DNA of 64,000 nucleotides from Aralia elata (lineage: Eukaryota; Streptophyta; Magnoliopsida; Apiales; Araliaceae): NCBI GenBank assembly GCA_034770075.1, contig CM068385.1, positions 42,926,721 through 42,990,720 of the forward strand, in the 5' to 3' direction. The notes below the pieces were generated by a model, which worked only from the letters and a program-made list of their open reading frames with translations, made no database searches and was not told where the DNA came from. Position numbers and translations under genes: made by a program. How positions within the stretch are numbered: position 1 is the first letter of the stretch; each line of letters starts with the position of its first letter. This document shows, piece by piece, positions 11,450 through 23,341 of the stretch.

Positions 11450-12348
11450 TCAACACTTATGGAGATCAAGAATCAAAGTCGAAAGCTTGGAGATTGAAGA
11501 TTGTGATCCGTAGTGACAGCCGGATGTCAAAACATAGTTTTTCTTCTCTAAACTCTTCTTTTATTTTTGTATTCTATTATTGTTGAATATCTTGTAAATT
11601 ATATTTTGTATATTTGCTATGAACTCTTCTCATTTCTTTTATTTAGTTCCAATGAGATGTTGAACTTTATTTACGGCTAATGGTTCCTTCTTACGTGAAG
11701 TTCATTCTTGATAATCCGTTTTCACTAATTGCATGCTATTTGATTTGGTTGATTTAATGTGGCCAGTTAGATTAATCTAATTAATATCATCAGCTAGATT
11801 AAGGTATAATATGAAGCAAACGATATTATATATGATCATAAGTAGCAGTTAGTAATTCATGATTGTAGTCAAGCTTTTGAGTATTACTATGATTATCGGA
11901 AGACATGTTAAATAATCCCTAATAGTGTGATTGTTGTTTGGAATAACCTAATCTCTATTTCATAATGCTTCTGTTATATTAAATCTAGACTGATAGTTCT
12001 GGGATATATAATAGTTATGATCTAGTGGGGGCGATTGTCACATTAGATTTAAAATCTAAGGAGGATTTTGGATAATTAGCGATTGCAGTTATATAGGGTT
12101 ATTAATTTCATTGAAGGATAAATATTGCTATGATAAGGTGATATTGAACGGAAGAACTAAAGTCTTTATTTTATTCTTATTACTTTAATTCTGTTTAAGT
12201 TAATTAGTTAAATAAAATTACAAACCCCCCTTTTGGTAAACATAGTATAAATTTAGACTAATCATTCTCTGTGGGATTGACTCTTACTTGCACTACTACA
12301 TTAATATCTTTTGCAGTAAGGTTTAATTTTTGGTTACTTGCGACAACA
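11450..12348 (+). mobile_element. Athila-type LTR fragment, plus orientation
   Basis: Bases 12100-12320 match in reverse complement the LTR end at 35340-35571. Both include the GACTCTTACTTGCAC and CATTAATATCTTTTGCAGTA stretches that precede an Athila-type PBS. Here the segment ends with CGACAACA at 12348 and has no PBS. It abuts minus-strand gag sequence, suggesting an insertion into that gag. The left edge is not resolved. No gene is present. Confidence 0.6.
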
Positions 12349-12998
12349 CACCAACGGTCATGTTGAACGTGCGTGTCGTCGGTCTGTTTGCTTGATTAGC
12401 TGGCCCTCCAATTGTCAGCTTGCTGTTGTTGCCCTTGTTGCTATTGGCAGCATCACTTTTCTTCTTTGGGCAGTCCTTGATCTGGTGATCCGATGCACCA
12501 CATGAAAAACACCCTCCTTTCTTACCTTTCGGACACTGAGGGGCAATGTGCCCTTGCTGTCCACAACTATAGCAAACACCTTTACTTTTCATACACTCCC
12601 AGAGTGATTCCTCCCGCACTTGCCGCATGTGTCTCTTTTCTTAGCTTCTCCTCCAGACTTACTGCCTCATGAAGCCTGGCTGTCATTCCATTTTCTCTTG
12701 TTTTGGTTACTTCCACCACTGCTTTCTCCTCTACTTCCCTCGTGGCTCTACTTCTTTTTATCCTGATTATATTTTACCAACGCCTCACTTCCTCCTTCGG
12801 CTATGATTGCCCTCTCCAGCAGCGTTGAAAACTTGCCAATTTGCATAACCACAACCCTGCTGTATACCCATGGTTTTAGTCCTTGCTCAAATCTCCGTGC
12901 CTTCCTGGTCTCAGAATCCACCTGGTGTGGGACAAATCTAGCCAACTCATTAAATTTTGCCGCGTATTCTGCGACTGACATACTCCCTTGCGTATGAG
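12349..12998 (-). pseudogene. gag: Chromovirus (Tekay-like) gag remnant
   Basis: On the minus strand two frames together cover a C-terminal part of gag. Bases 12748-12998 encode a retrotransposon gag stretch (MSVAEYAAKFNELARFVP, then KARRFEQGLKP). Bases 12323-12628 encode two CCHC zinc knuckles, CYSCGQQGHIAPQC and CFSCGASDHQIKDC. Between them (about 12630-12747) the reading is disrupted. Two consecutive knuckles fit Tekay/Del chromoviruses. The 3' end is cut by the Athila-type LTR at 12348 and the 5' end by unrelated sequence near 12999. Confidence 0.72.
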
Positions 12999-13202
12999 TT
13001 TAATAAATCACGATTATGGATACAATGATCTTTAGAAAGGAAGTCTATGGGTTAAAGAAAGGAAAAAGGTGATATAAAACCTAAAAGAATTGTAAGTTGA
13101 AGTTATTCAACGATAAAGCTACGAGGTAAAGTAGACTTAAATCGAGTACGAAAGGTTCGGTGTTGTGATTCCGGAGACGGAATCCTTATAAGATGGGAAG
13201 AA
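12999..13202 (+). mobile_element. 3' untranslated end of a chromovirus with polypurine tract
   Basis: This matches in reverse complement the segment 32561-32827: the GGATACAATGATC, TTATTCAACGATAAA and GATTCCGGAGACGGAATCC stretches all recur there. It ends in a PPT-like AGATGGGAAGAA at 13191-13202, directly before an LTR start. No coding sequence is present. Confidence 0.6.
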
Positions 13203-15709
13203 TGTGATGGCTCAGATTTTCAGAAAATATTAAAATAAGAATTTAATAAATAAATTCTTTGGTGATATGACATGGGATATTGTATTGCATAAGTGAATAC
13301 GTGCAATATGTGATTTCTGTGACTAATAAATATATTATTATTATATATTTATTAGTTTATGTAAATAAATTATAGAATCAATTTATTATGAAGAAATGAG
13401 ATGGGAAAAATTTATGATGAAGGAAATTATTAAAATAATTTATAATATTAAATTATTTTAATATAGTAAATTGGTGGTATTAAATATATGTAATGACCTC
13501 CATTTTAATTGAAAGAATTTTTGTAATGATATTACATTGTTGAGTGTAATGTATGCAAGTTTTAATATAGTGAATATATTAATATATATTTACCATAGTT
13601 AATTAAATTGTGAGAAAGCAATTTATAAAAAGAAAAGAAAATAATTGAAAATATTATTATATGTTTGTATTGGAAATAAATTGTGCGAATTAATTTATTT
13701 AAAGAAAGGGATAACTTTAAGGATACAAAACTTTTGTATCTATTAATAAGCAAATTAAAATAATTTATAACATTAAATTATTTTAATAGGAGTATAATGT
13801 AAATAAATGGCTAGAAATAATTTGCAAGATAAAAAGAAAATGGAAAAGAATTATTTAAGTATACAAATTTTATTGTATACACTAAATAAAGTGTATTTAA
13901 ATCATTTATGAAGCTAAATTATTTAAATATAGAGAAATTGTATATTAACTATATTAGTTATTGAATGGTTTCCTTTTGGATGAAAAAGGAAATAATTAAA
14001 GTTATGAATACCAAATTAGTGTATTCATTAAAATAAGGGAATTAAAATAATTTATGGTAGTAATTTATTTTAATATGGACCAAAGAGCAATATAAGATTT
14101 GATAAGAATAAGGTGAGATTTCAATTGAGGACTCATGTAATAGCTGAGTTGTACAAACTTTTGTATGGGCAGGGGTTTTGTGCTTGGTTTAACGACCACT
14201 TAGTTTATCACATTGATAATCGTTGAAATGTTCGTGTTGCGCTATCGGTATATATATGGTGAGAAGGTGATTATTTTCTCATATGTATATTCGATAGATA
14301 GAAAATATAAGATTAGGGGCGAGTTCTTAAAACTCATGTTTATGACAAGTTTGTGACTCATAATCTTATGGTATGCTTTTGAGCTCCTAAGCATATGGAC
14401 AGTCCCTGATTGGTTCTTGGACTACGTATTGCTAGGATGAGTTCCTAAACTCATATTTTATGGCAAGTTCCTAAACACATAACGTGTGATAAGTTTGATG
14501 AACTATACTAGGGTATAGGAATATTATAGATTAAGAGCTAATTATTTTTAGTATATTGAGTATTGATGGTGCTAGAGATGGATAGAATTATTTCATAGTG
14601 AGGCAATGGAGCAAGTTGAAATTAAAGAGGAAATGAATATTCCAAATCTTCTAGCTATGCTAGATTTCGAAGTTTATTAAAATCGTGCTGATATTTGTGT
14701 CTTCCAAAAATATTGGGTCATGTTATTGAACCAATAAATGTTTGAAACTTCTATTAGATCCTAAGTCTATGCTACTCGCCTCAGCTAGACAAATTTGATT
14801 TGAAATTATCAAAATGTATTTTGAAATCGTCAACGCACCATTGAAAGCATGGTGTGGATATGAAAAATGATGGAATCATCAACGCACGGTAACAAGGGTG
14901 TGGATGTGGACTTGGAGCTACTAACACATCGTTACCTGACGCGGTATGAGAAAGTCATAAAAGGATTTTCAGTTTACATGAACTGTCTTACGAAGTATGT
15001 ATATGCTAATTGTTTTGGCTAGATAAGATTTGTTTTGAAAACTTCAAAATGTATTTATGAAATCATCACGTGCCATTAAAGCCATGGTGTTGAGATGATA
15101 AAATGATGACATCCTAACACACTGTTGCAACAGTGCAGTATTATGACCTCTTAAAAATGAATTTCAGTTAGGCAAATTGTTTCGGCTAAACGGATATTGA
15201 GATGTTGTTGTCCAACTAAATTGATTTGGTATGGACTCCAAATTGGATATGAACATCCCTGAATTGGGAAAAATGTTTTATGTGTCAAAGGTAGATGATG
15301 AACGCAAATGTCGTTCCTGTAAGCTAGTGTTGATCAACATAGGGCAACCCTGAATTGAGAAATTCTGTTTGTGCGAAATAGCGGCAAAGATAACATCGAT
15401 CAACACAGGGCATAAACAGGCTGATCACCTACGTGCCCATAAGCCAGACGGTTTACAGATGAATTTCTGTTAAAATCTTTTTAGAAACATGAAAAAGAAA
15501 GTTGTCTTTATGACCCTTTGCATAATACAGAAAGCTCTTCCTAAGCGAATCTTTGAAATTCCCGAGTTATTCATATTGCTTCACAATTATTGATCAATTG
15601 TGAAGAACTCCTATTATTCTCGAATCAGAATGTAGAAAGGATGATGTTCCTTAGAAGAAAGTTGGTCGTAGAATACGACAATTTTTTTTAAGCGAATCCT
15701 TGAAGAAGG
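13203..15709 (+). mobile_element. Probable chromovirus 3' LTR (AT-rich, end unresolved)
   Basis: It starts TGTGATGGCTCAG straight after a PPT, as a 3' LTR should. The block is AT-rich and non-coding, with degenerate internal repetition such as the GTTCCTAAAC units near 14440-14480 and 'catcaacgcac' units near 14830-14890. It ends where LTR-A begins at 15710, so its true end may be lost. At about 2.5 kb it would be a long LTR, which is usual for Tekay elements. I see no gene in it. Confidence 0.45.
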
Positions 15710-17200
15710 TGAAAGTAGTATGCACAAAAGCCAATTATATTTGATATGATGTAGCATATACTTTGTAATCTTATTCATTTATTAATAAAAGAATTGATTT
15801 TCTTAAAAGGCATTTTACATTATCTACATGGTGTTGTTATATTAAATGTGATAAACCCATAGTTTTGAGCTATGCTTTTAGAATAATGATGGTGATCATG
15901 CTAATGAGATCTAAATTCTAGATAGCTCACAAACTAAAATCGTTCCTAATCGTTGGATTACTAAAAAGGAGATTAATGAATCCGGATAGATTAGTACATA
16001 CGTTGCTTGCTCTTAGGAAGAGGATGATTGATCTCATAATCATTTGTGTGGAGACACTAAATCAAGTATGTAGGTGCTTATTAGAGAATAAGTTCACTGA
16101 ATGTGGCTCGCTAAAGAATACCTAATGGAGTTTTACTCGACTGTCAATAGGATTTCCTCTAGTGATAGTAGTACAAGTGATCCTTGGACTTGAGATCATC
16201 ATAGTATCTTGTGTATGATGAGTTATACTTTGACATATTCCTTAATACCTTTAGGGTATAACAAAGGGTATGATTGGGTATAATTAGTTGTACATGGAGA
16301 TAGGTGAATGATCAACAAAGAATCTACTATGTCTAGTAAAAGATGTGAATGTCCTATGTGATTCGATAAATGACAACTCAGTAATCCTTGGTCAAGACAG
16401 AATGAAATTAGAAAGAAGTTTCTAATTTGCATTATTTAGAGTTGTGCATTTGGGAATCGAAATACATCTAATTAAATAAAATAAGAGATGACAGTAATTC
16501 CATGTCATAATTTAATTGGGACATTGTATGGTAGAAGGATTGAATTATACAGTAACTATGCATTGAAAGGTTCTTTTGTGATTAATGTTGAAATCTATAT
16601 TATCTGGGAAGTCGTTGATCGCTAAGGGGGCTTACCCTTATTATAGAATAAATATTATTTATTTAAATAAATTAAATAATTTAATTTATTTATTTAAATA
16701 TAATTAGAATTGTTCTAATTGATTTATTCACAACCGGTTTAATATGGAGAACTTAAAGGGTCACACCACAAAAGAAAAATATTTATTTAAGAAGTAAATG
16801 GCATAATTGTAATAATAAGTTAAGTGTATTTAATTTAGCCTATGGAGATAGAATAAATTAAATAGCTTAATATTTATTATTTAATATTTTAGAAATATTA
16901 AATAAAAATTAATAAGAAGAGTCTTATTATTATTATTACTATTACTATTATTTAATTCCTAATAGGGATTGAGAATTAATTAATAGAAGTACTCTCTCAT
17001 GAATTTCTAATTGGATTAGGAGCATAATTAATTAAAAGAGTTTAATTATAATAGAAACCCTAATCCTAAATAGTTTAGGGAAGGGTTATTCCTACATCTA
17101 TAAATAAGAGGAGTCTTATCATAGATTAAGGTTACACACTCTTGCATTAGATTGTGGAGAGTACTTGCAATTTCTATAGAGATAGAAACTATGGTTTTGC
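15710..17200 (+). mobile_element. LTR-A, 5' portion (split by Tat element insertion)
   Basis: This aligns along its whole length with 43444-44908 of the intact LTR-A copy. It starts TGAAAGTAGTATGCAC at 15710 and stops at 17200 with ATGGTTTTGC. The intact copy continues CAACACCC at that point; here the Tat LTR follows. The last five bases, TTTGC, are one half of a target duplication whose partner is at 3429-3433 on the other strand. A TATAAATA box lies at 17099-17106. Confidence 0.82.
17099..17106 (+). promoter_or_regulatory. TATA box of LTR-A
   Basis: TATAAATA, conserved at the equivalent place (44803-44810) in the intact LTR-A. It is placed as expected for the LTR promoter, about 1.4 kb into the LTR. 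Transcription would start roughly 30 bases downstream. Confidence 0.55.
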
Positions 17201-19314
17201 TGTCGACGCCTGGAGGAATCGCTCTCTTTAGTGATTGTTACCCTTTCCAATTTTAGCTTTTTCATTAGATGATTTTTGGGAAAGGTCGGCACGAGTGTCG
17301 ACGGGGTTTTGAAAGATCGTTTTTTATGATGAGCCAATTTAACCAGAGTCGCCAGTTGGTATATTTGAAATGGATGTACCAACTCATCTGAGTTTCCATT
17401 TTTTTGTAAATTGCTGGCACATATGTAACTCCGAATTAATTGGTCTGTGAACCGAGATTCATAGAGTTCGGGGGCTTTCTTAAGCGAGGGGAAGGTGTTA
17501 GGCACCCCCCGACTTCCGTGAAAACACGGTTACCGCAATCTTGATGCTTTCCTATCCTTTGATTCATGAAATATGTGTGTGTGGGCGTGTGTGTGAGTGT
17601 GTGTGTGCTTATGTGAATGTTATGGTGAGTTTTTTTTCATAAGAGATGAAACATTTGGCTTTTATGAGAAATCATGTTTTATTTTAGGAATGTTTTAGAA
17701 CGTCGTTTCCGCTTGTACGAGAGAGCTCCTTTATTTATGAAAAATGTTTGATTTTATTTGTCAAAAGCCATGAGATTTTTATTAGGTGTCGTTTTGGCAA
17801 AACAAGAGTCTTTTAAACCTTCGTCAAAATAGGAATCGAAATCTATACATTGCTTTCATAAAATGATGGGCAACTTCTAGGATATCTTTCACCCTACGCA
17901 CCAAGATTTAATAAAAACGTTGTTTTATTTTATAAAACCATTTTTGTGACATTTGAAAATGACCTTCTTTAGCCTTCTCGTTTAATAGCAATCGACATTC
18001 ATTAACACTTCCAATTTTTTTGCTACGTGATGCTAACCCCCTAGTTTGCTTGATTTTAATGAAAAACCTTCATCGTTTAATCTTTGAAATCATTTTTTCG
18101 TGTCACAAAATCCAATCAAGCATAAACACGCGTCGGGGCTATTCATGGGCATGTAAGCCATCAAAATAACCCCAAACGCCTACAATCACAAGTTTCACTA
18201 TTTCGGGGCCTTAAACCCGACCCCCGACTTGGTATCGTTTTAAGGCCCGACGATTACATATTTATAATGACGAATGCATCTACCCGATTACATACATCCA
18301 AAAATGTCCATCATCGGATTTGGACCACGGGATCGCGTTCCTAGGCTCACATCCGAACTTGTTGCACAACCGCAAAATGGATACAACATAAATAAACAAC
18401 CGTGGGATGCCTAATGCTCTAGGATATCTTACAATAACAATTGAAATACACTACGAATGACACATTACCGTAATAGCTAAACTTGCACGAAACGGACATC
18501 ATCGGGCTATTAGGGGGAATTTCATTCCGATAAAACCCTCACTAATAGTCCCTAATCCATGGTTTCACAATAACATGTAAGAAAGCTACATTCAAGATAA
18601 TTCGGATGACAAAAAGCTTGGCAAAAATGGTATAACAAAATGCTAAAACAAAGGACTTTTCACCTTGCAAATAATCCCCACAATATGTATGAATTTGTGT
18701 ATTGAGTAGAGCAGAAAATATGAGGTGTAATCTCACAAAATGGGTACAATTTCTCACTCTTTTCTCTCTTAATTTTTGCTGTTTTCTTGCTGTTTTTTCT
18801 CCTTCTCCCGAACTGCTGCTGCTGCTGGATCCTTTTTTGTTTCTGTATGCAAAATGGCCTGATTAGGCACTACCAAGGGCAGCCGCCGCAGATTGATCTG
18901 CGGCTGGCCCTTGGTTCTCCCCCCAGCCGTGCTCGAGTCCCGTACGCTCGAGTCCCGTGTCGTCTCGAGTTCCGTCCTTGGCCGCGGATTGATCTGCGGC
19001 TGATTGTGCTGATTTTCTCGTTTTTCGTACCTCGTCTCAATTTTCATGTCGTACCGTTGGTTTCCGCTGAAGGGCTTGCATTTTGCAGTCCGGGAACCGC
19101 CGGGAAACGTGCCATGACATCCGGGTAAGCGCAGTGATCATTAACCGACTCCCGACATTCGCTTGTTGTCGTGTCGGCTTCGATCTCGTCCCGTAGTGGT
19201 GGCTTTGAGTGTTCGTCTTTATGTCCACCTTTTATTCTCGTGTGCTGGGTCAATTTGACGATTTTGCCCTCCTGTCAGGGTTAGTATAGGAAGTGCAAAA
19301 TTTGGGTGTCTACA
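17201..19314 (-). mobile_element. 3' LTR of the Tat/Ogre-like element, inverted relative to the 5' LTR
   Basis: This 2114-bp LTR begins TGTCGACGCC and ends GGGTGTCTACA on the plus strand. It is the near-identical reverse complement of 3434-5561. On the minus strand it is preceded by a PPT (19315-19330) and is not followed by a PBS, so it is a 3' LTR of a minus-strand element whose body lies to the right. Imperfect palindromes of the CCGCAGATYRATCTGCGG type are at 18890-18905 and 18980-18995. Its outer flank is LTR-A with the TTTGC duplication. Open frames inside are chance readings. Confidence 0.88.
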
Positions 19315-19330
19315 GCTGCCCCTCTTTATC
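19315..19330 (-). promoter_or_regulatory. Polypurine tract of the Tat/Ogre-like element
   Basis: The minus strand reads GATAAAGAGGGGCAGC immediately before the LTR TG. This is the primer site for plus-strand DNA synthesis and fixes the orientation of this half of the element. Confidence 0.8.
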
Positions 19331-19496
19331 ATGTTTATGAAATGATAAATGAAATGAACATGATAAAAAAATAGACACGTGATGCATGAATGACAGTGCG
19401 CAAGAATGACCGTACATACATGACGCAACACATATAGCTTATGATGCAACACAAGATGCAAAGCATGCAAAACATTCGTAAGGGTGTCAATGCCTC

Positions 19497-20120
19497 ACGC
19501 AATCGTCTTGTCTGCGCCGGGTTTCGTATCCGGTCGCTCGTCTCGTAATCACCGGATATCATCGCCGGTCACCCATCTTGTAACCACCGGGTATCGTCGC
19601 CGGTTGGTTGTCTTGTCGGGGCTGGGTATCGTCGCTGGTCACCCATCTCGTAACCGCCGGGTATCGTCGCCGGTTGGTTGTCCTGTCGGGGCCGGATATC
19701 GTCGCTCGTCACCCATCTCGTAATCGCCGGTCGATCGTCTTGTCGGGGCCGGATTTCGTCGCCGGTCACCCATCTCGTAATCGCCAGTTATCGTCGTCGG
19801 TCGATCGTCTTGTCGGGGCTGGGTTTCGTCGCCGGTCACCCATCTCGTAATCGCCGGTTATCGTCACCGGTCGATCGTCTTGTCGGGGCTGGGTTTCGTC
19901 GTCGGTCACCCATCTCGTAATCGCCGGTTATCGTCGCCGGTCGATCGTCTTGTCGGGGCCGGGTTTCGTCGCCGGTCACCCATCTCGTAATCGCCGGTTA
20001 TCGTCGCCGGTCGATCGTTTTGTCGGGGCCGGGTTTCGTTGCCGGTCACCCATCTCGTAACCGCCGGTTATCGTCGTTGGTTGATCGTCTTGCGAGTGCC
20101 GGGTCTCGTATCCGGTCACT
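19497..20120. repeat. About nine tandem copies of a 70-bp repeat in the Tat 3' untranslated region
   Basis: The landmark CGATCGTCTTGTCGGGG (or a close variant) begins at about 19731, 19801, 19871, 19941, 20011 and 20081, a strict 70-bp period. Earlier units back to about 19497 are more diverged, and one lacks about 14 bases. Each unit holds CACCCATCTCGTAAYCGCCGG and several TCGCCGGT steps, so the array is CpG-rich in an AT-rich window. It lies about 180 bp inside the PPT. The arginine-rich and serine-rich open frames across it come from the repeat and are not genes. Ogre/Tat elements are known for tandem arrays in just this part of the element. Confidence 0.93.
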
Positions 20121-20902
20121 CGGTCGAATCGAGAAGCCGTGTTCGACATCCGATTCATCAAAAATCTCGTATTTTATTACCAAATTATGAGTCAAATGGG
20201 CTTTAGGATCGATTAAGCTTGCATTGGACCAAGGAGGGAGCACTGGGCCCAGCCGCAGATGGATCTGCGGCCAGCCACAGATTGATCTGCGGCCAAGATC
20301 GGGGGCTATAAGCGGTCAGCCGCTTCCCAGATCTGTCACTTTCATTCGTACCCCACGTGATTTTCACAGCTTTGCTCGTCCTTTTTGCTGACTTTTCCAA
20401 TTTTTTCGCAAAAACTGCTCCGGTTAGATCGATCTACACGCTACAGGTAACACTTTGACCGATCGTTTTCCAATTTCGTCAATGTTTTGCTATACATTTG
20501 GCTATTTGCATGCTTAGAGATAGAAATGTATGCTTTATAATGCTATGCTATATATTATTGTATATACATGTTATGTATCAACTGTGTGAGTCCTATTTTA
20601 TGCTCATGATGCAGTCACACATATCTGTTGTTTCTTTTTGAAAGAAAATCATGCATTATGGTCCTTTTACATGTTGCAATTACCCATATGAATGCAATTT
20701 TGACCTGTTGTGGCTTGGATTAATTGAAAACATGCTTGGTTATGCATGGGATGTCCATTTTACAGACGGAACTCTGCATATTTTTTTTTCATGCACATAA
20801 ACATGCATCATGTCGCATTAATTCTATGATGAGTATTGGAATATTTGTGACATAATTCAAAAAAAGGAACTTACCTTCCTCCTCGCCTGTTCTATTCCAG
20901 CT
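20121..20902. mobile_element. Tat/Ogre-like 3' untranslated region upstream of antisense genes
   Basis: No gene seen. Two adjacent palindromic units occur at about 20251-20294: CCGCAGATGGATCTGCGG and CACAGATTGATCTGCGG. They are the same motif found in the LTRs of this element. From the plus-strand viewpoint this is the upstream flank of the first antisense gene. A TTCTATTCCAG splice-acceptor-like site lies just before its ATG (about 20889-20900), so an untranslated first exon may lie further left. Confidence 0.5.
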
Positions 20903-21877
20903 ATGAATCCCGACGCTCCTAGTAGCTCCTCTGCGTCCCGGACCTCGGGCGTTCGCCGCCGTAGGGCTTCACCTGCCCCTGCCCTGCCTCAGACCCATCA
21001 GGCTCGCCGACTGGCGGAGGCTATCATCCGGCCTGATCATCCCGATGTTGAGGAGGTTGTTCTCCCGGATGTTGTGGTAGAGGGGCCATCTTCTAGCACA
21101 CCAGCTCCCTCCTCTCATCGCGCCCTATCTGGTGCCTCTGTTCAGATACCCGATCTGTTGGGTCGGGATCTCAATCGTCACCCCTTAACATCTCTCGTGG
21201 CTAATGAGGTATATTCAATTCTACTCTGATTTCATTCTCCATTTCTCAATTCCCGTTCTATCTGGACTGACCCATTGGTGATTGCCACAGGTGCCCGAGT
21301 TTACTCAGCCGAGGGGTAACTGGTTCAACATCTACTCCCTCTACACCGCTTTGCACAGTGATTACCGAGCGGTGGTGGATTCCTGGGGCTTTCGTCACTT
21401 CTTCACCATCATTCCCCGTCAGTGCCCCTGGGGTTATATGAGGGCTTTGTCCGAGAGATGGTTTCACCAGACCCAGTCCCTTCATCTTTTGGACTGTGAG
21501 GTCGTGCTGACTCCCTGGGATTGGAGGTACATCACGGGCATCGAGTTCACCGGATCCCGTGTCCCTCTAGATCTTGACATTACACCAGCGGAGGTCCGAG
21601 CTTTGCTGGGTTTTGCTGCCGACGACCGGGTCTTTAAGGCCCGCAGCATTCGGTCTGGAGCTTTGGCTGTTGACGCCGTCGGGGGCATATATGTGATGCC
21701 ATTTCCAGCGGATCGAGCCACCCGTGATATATTGCTCCGACGTCTATTCCTGACCATCATGAGGGGTTGTTTCCTAGGGAACAACTCCTCTACCATTCAT
21801 TTCAGCATCGTCGGAGCCGTTAGGGATGTGGACCGGATCGGCGATTACGATTGGGGGTCCTTCACCTTCGCCTACTT
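20903..21877 (+). CDS. Antisense accessory gene A, 5' part: plant mobile domain protein (exons 1-2)
   Basis: The gene runs antisense to the Tat element that carries it. Exon 1 is 20903-21208 (102 codons: Ser/Pro/Arg-rich, with an RRRR cluster that could be a nuclear signal). It ends at GAG|GTATAT. The intron 21209-21290 ends CCACAG, and exon 2 resumes in phase at 21291. Exon 2 has the plant-mobile-domain pattern: a WFNIYSLYTALHSDY start, then ALSERWFHQTQSLHLLDCEV, then LTPWDWRYITGIEFTG. Such domains are known in Tat/Ogre accessory genes and in Mutator-type transposons; the biochemical role is unknown. At 21877, within GDYDWGSFTFAYF, a retrotransposon is inserted. Joining to 28492 restores phase, with a predicted total of 596 codons before the stop. 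Confidence 0.78.
21209..21290 (+). other. Predicted 82-bp intron of antisense gene A
   Basis: Starts GTATAT after GAG and ends TTGCCACAG. Removing it joins exon 1 (306 nt, a whole number of codons) to exon 2 in the frame that carries the plant mobile domain. Read without splicing, exon 1 stops within seven codons. Confidence 0.72.
21797..21877. repeat. 81-bp target duplication, left copy
   Basis: Bases 21797-21877 (TCATTTCAGCATCG ... GCCTACTT) recur exactly at 28411-28491, on either side of the retrotransposon 21878-28410. The left copy is the authentic exon sequence, as it is continuous with the upstream exon. The last five bases, TACTT, are the expected integration duplication; the other 76 are extra. 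Confidence 0.9.
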
Positions 21878-22862
21878 TGATGAGGACATCCTTAGCTCAC
21901 AAGCCCTTGACAAAACACAAGTGGATCCATTGCATATGCCACTTGGACCCATTACGAGAACACGAGCTAAACGCTTCAAAGAAGGACTTAACGGGATGAT
22001 TCATAAATTATGGACCGAGGTTGGATCGAGCATAGAGGTTATAGAGACGGGTTACAAGCACGCGAAGTTCATAAACACATTGGAAGCAAGCATACCCGAA
22101 CCGACACAAAAAAATCAGCATTTCCGCACTTTTGGACTAGTTTGACATCAGTTTCATATTTTGGCCATAACTTGAGTTTCCAAACTCCAAATAAGGTGAT
22201 TCAAAAGCCTAAATTTGCCTACACTTCTAGGGCTACAACTTTCATGCTTTGCCCAAGTCCAAATTTGGTGGTTTTCAAATGCAAAAATAGCTTGCAATGT
22301 GCTGATCATTAGTTGTCAGATTTGGACTTTTTAGCACATCACATGGACATGTTTTTGGGGTGATAAACTCTTTGGATGGCTGATGCATGTGATGTGATTA
22401 GTTATTAGATCTTGACTTATGGTGATGGGTTAGCACACCATGAGTTCCTATAAATACCAAGTGATGCTAGGCTTGTACAACCAACTTCATACCAATTTCC
22501 AGCATTATCAATATTATTGTGAGTTTGTTTCTCTACTTGTGGTTCTTTGAGAATTCCTAAGTGTTCCTTAGTTCTTCTTTGAGATTCATAATTGACTTAT
22601 CATACAACCAATCATAGTTGTGTGTGGCGTCTTCTACCGTATCAATCGTCGATTGTACCGAGGTTACCGCTTCAATATAAGCGAGGGGTCGAGGTGTCGT
22701 TGGTGTTCACCCTACGCAAATTTCCTAAGCAAGCAATTGTACCAAGATTACCGTCTACATATAGGCGAGGGGTTAAGGTGTTGCAAGCTATCCATCCTAT
22801 CAACTTGTTAGAAACGATCCGGGCGACGACCACCTCACGCAAGCGTGCCATGGAGTCTATCA
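21878..22862 (+). mobile_element. 5' LTR of the 21878-28410 element
   Basis: Starts TGATGAGG and ends CTATCA, two bases before the PBS. A TATAAATA box is at 22449-22456. The first 265 bases encode, in the 3' copy, the C-terminal residues of the polyprotein; in this 5' copy the same open reading simply continues from the host exon. Bases about 22125-22470 resemble the minus-strand Athila-like LTR at 32828-33884, including TTTCCGCACTTTTGGACTA and the TATAAATACC region. So the two families share LTR sequence. Confidence 0.82.
22449..22456 (+). promoter_or_regulatory. TATA box of the 5' LTR
   Basis: TATAAATA within GTTCCTATAAATACC. It is also present at 28392-28399 in the truncated 3' LTR and, reversed, at 33014-33021 in the Athila-like LTR. 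It is a credible core promoter for this element. Confidence 0.55.
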
Positions 22863-22864
22863 TT

Positions 22865-22876
22865 TGGTATCAAAGC
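22865..22876 (+). promoter_or_regulatory. Primer-binding site (initiator tRNA-Met-like)
   Basis: TGGTATCAAAGC, one base different from the canonical TGGTATCAGAGC, two bases after the LTR end at 22862. The leader that follows (22877-23341) is non-coding and has A-runs at about 22929-22975. Confidence 0.72.
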
Positions 22877-23341
22877 TAAGTTTCCTATCAAGTTACTTAT
22901 CTTTACTTTTATTGTTGGATCATAGTAAAAAAAAAAAAAAAACAAACTGCAAAAAAAAAAAAAAAAAAACTACAAAAAAAAATATATTGCAGAAAATTAT
23001 TATTGTTGATTGTTATTATTGGGATTTCATTTGCAAATAATTATATTTGACGATTGTGAAGTCTTGTTAGTATTTCGAGAGTCATACTTTCTATATTGTA
23101 TCTTGATAAGTTCTTATTGGATTGTAATTGGAAAATTGAGGTAATATTTGTGTGAATTCAAAAAGAACCTATTAGAGAGAACTACGAGCGGAAAAAGGCA
23201 AGAGTAGTGAGATTACTAGAGGGTAAAAGCCATTTGTGTGATACACAAGCGTTTCATATTTGTGTAATACATTGTTTGAGCGAAACACGTAAGGGAGTGG
23301 TGAGGAACTTGTTTTCTATTAACCTTTGTTTTGCAGAAAAT

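Noticed and set aside
19484..20161. Arginine/serine-rich proteins on both strands, or a CRISPR-like array
   Set aside because: The 70-bp units are contiguous with no unique spacers; the frames exist only because 70-bp repeats cycle through them. Plant retroelement context.
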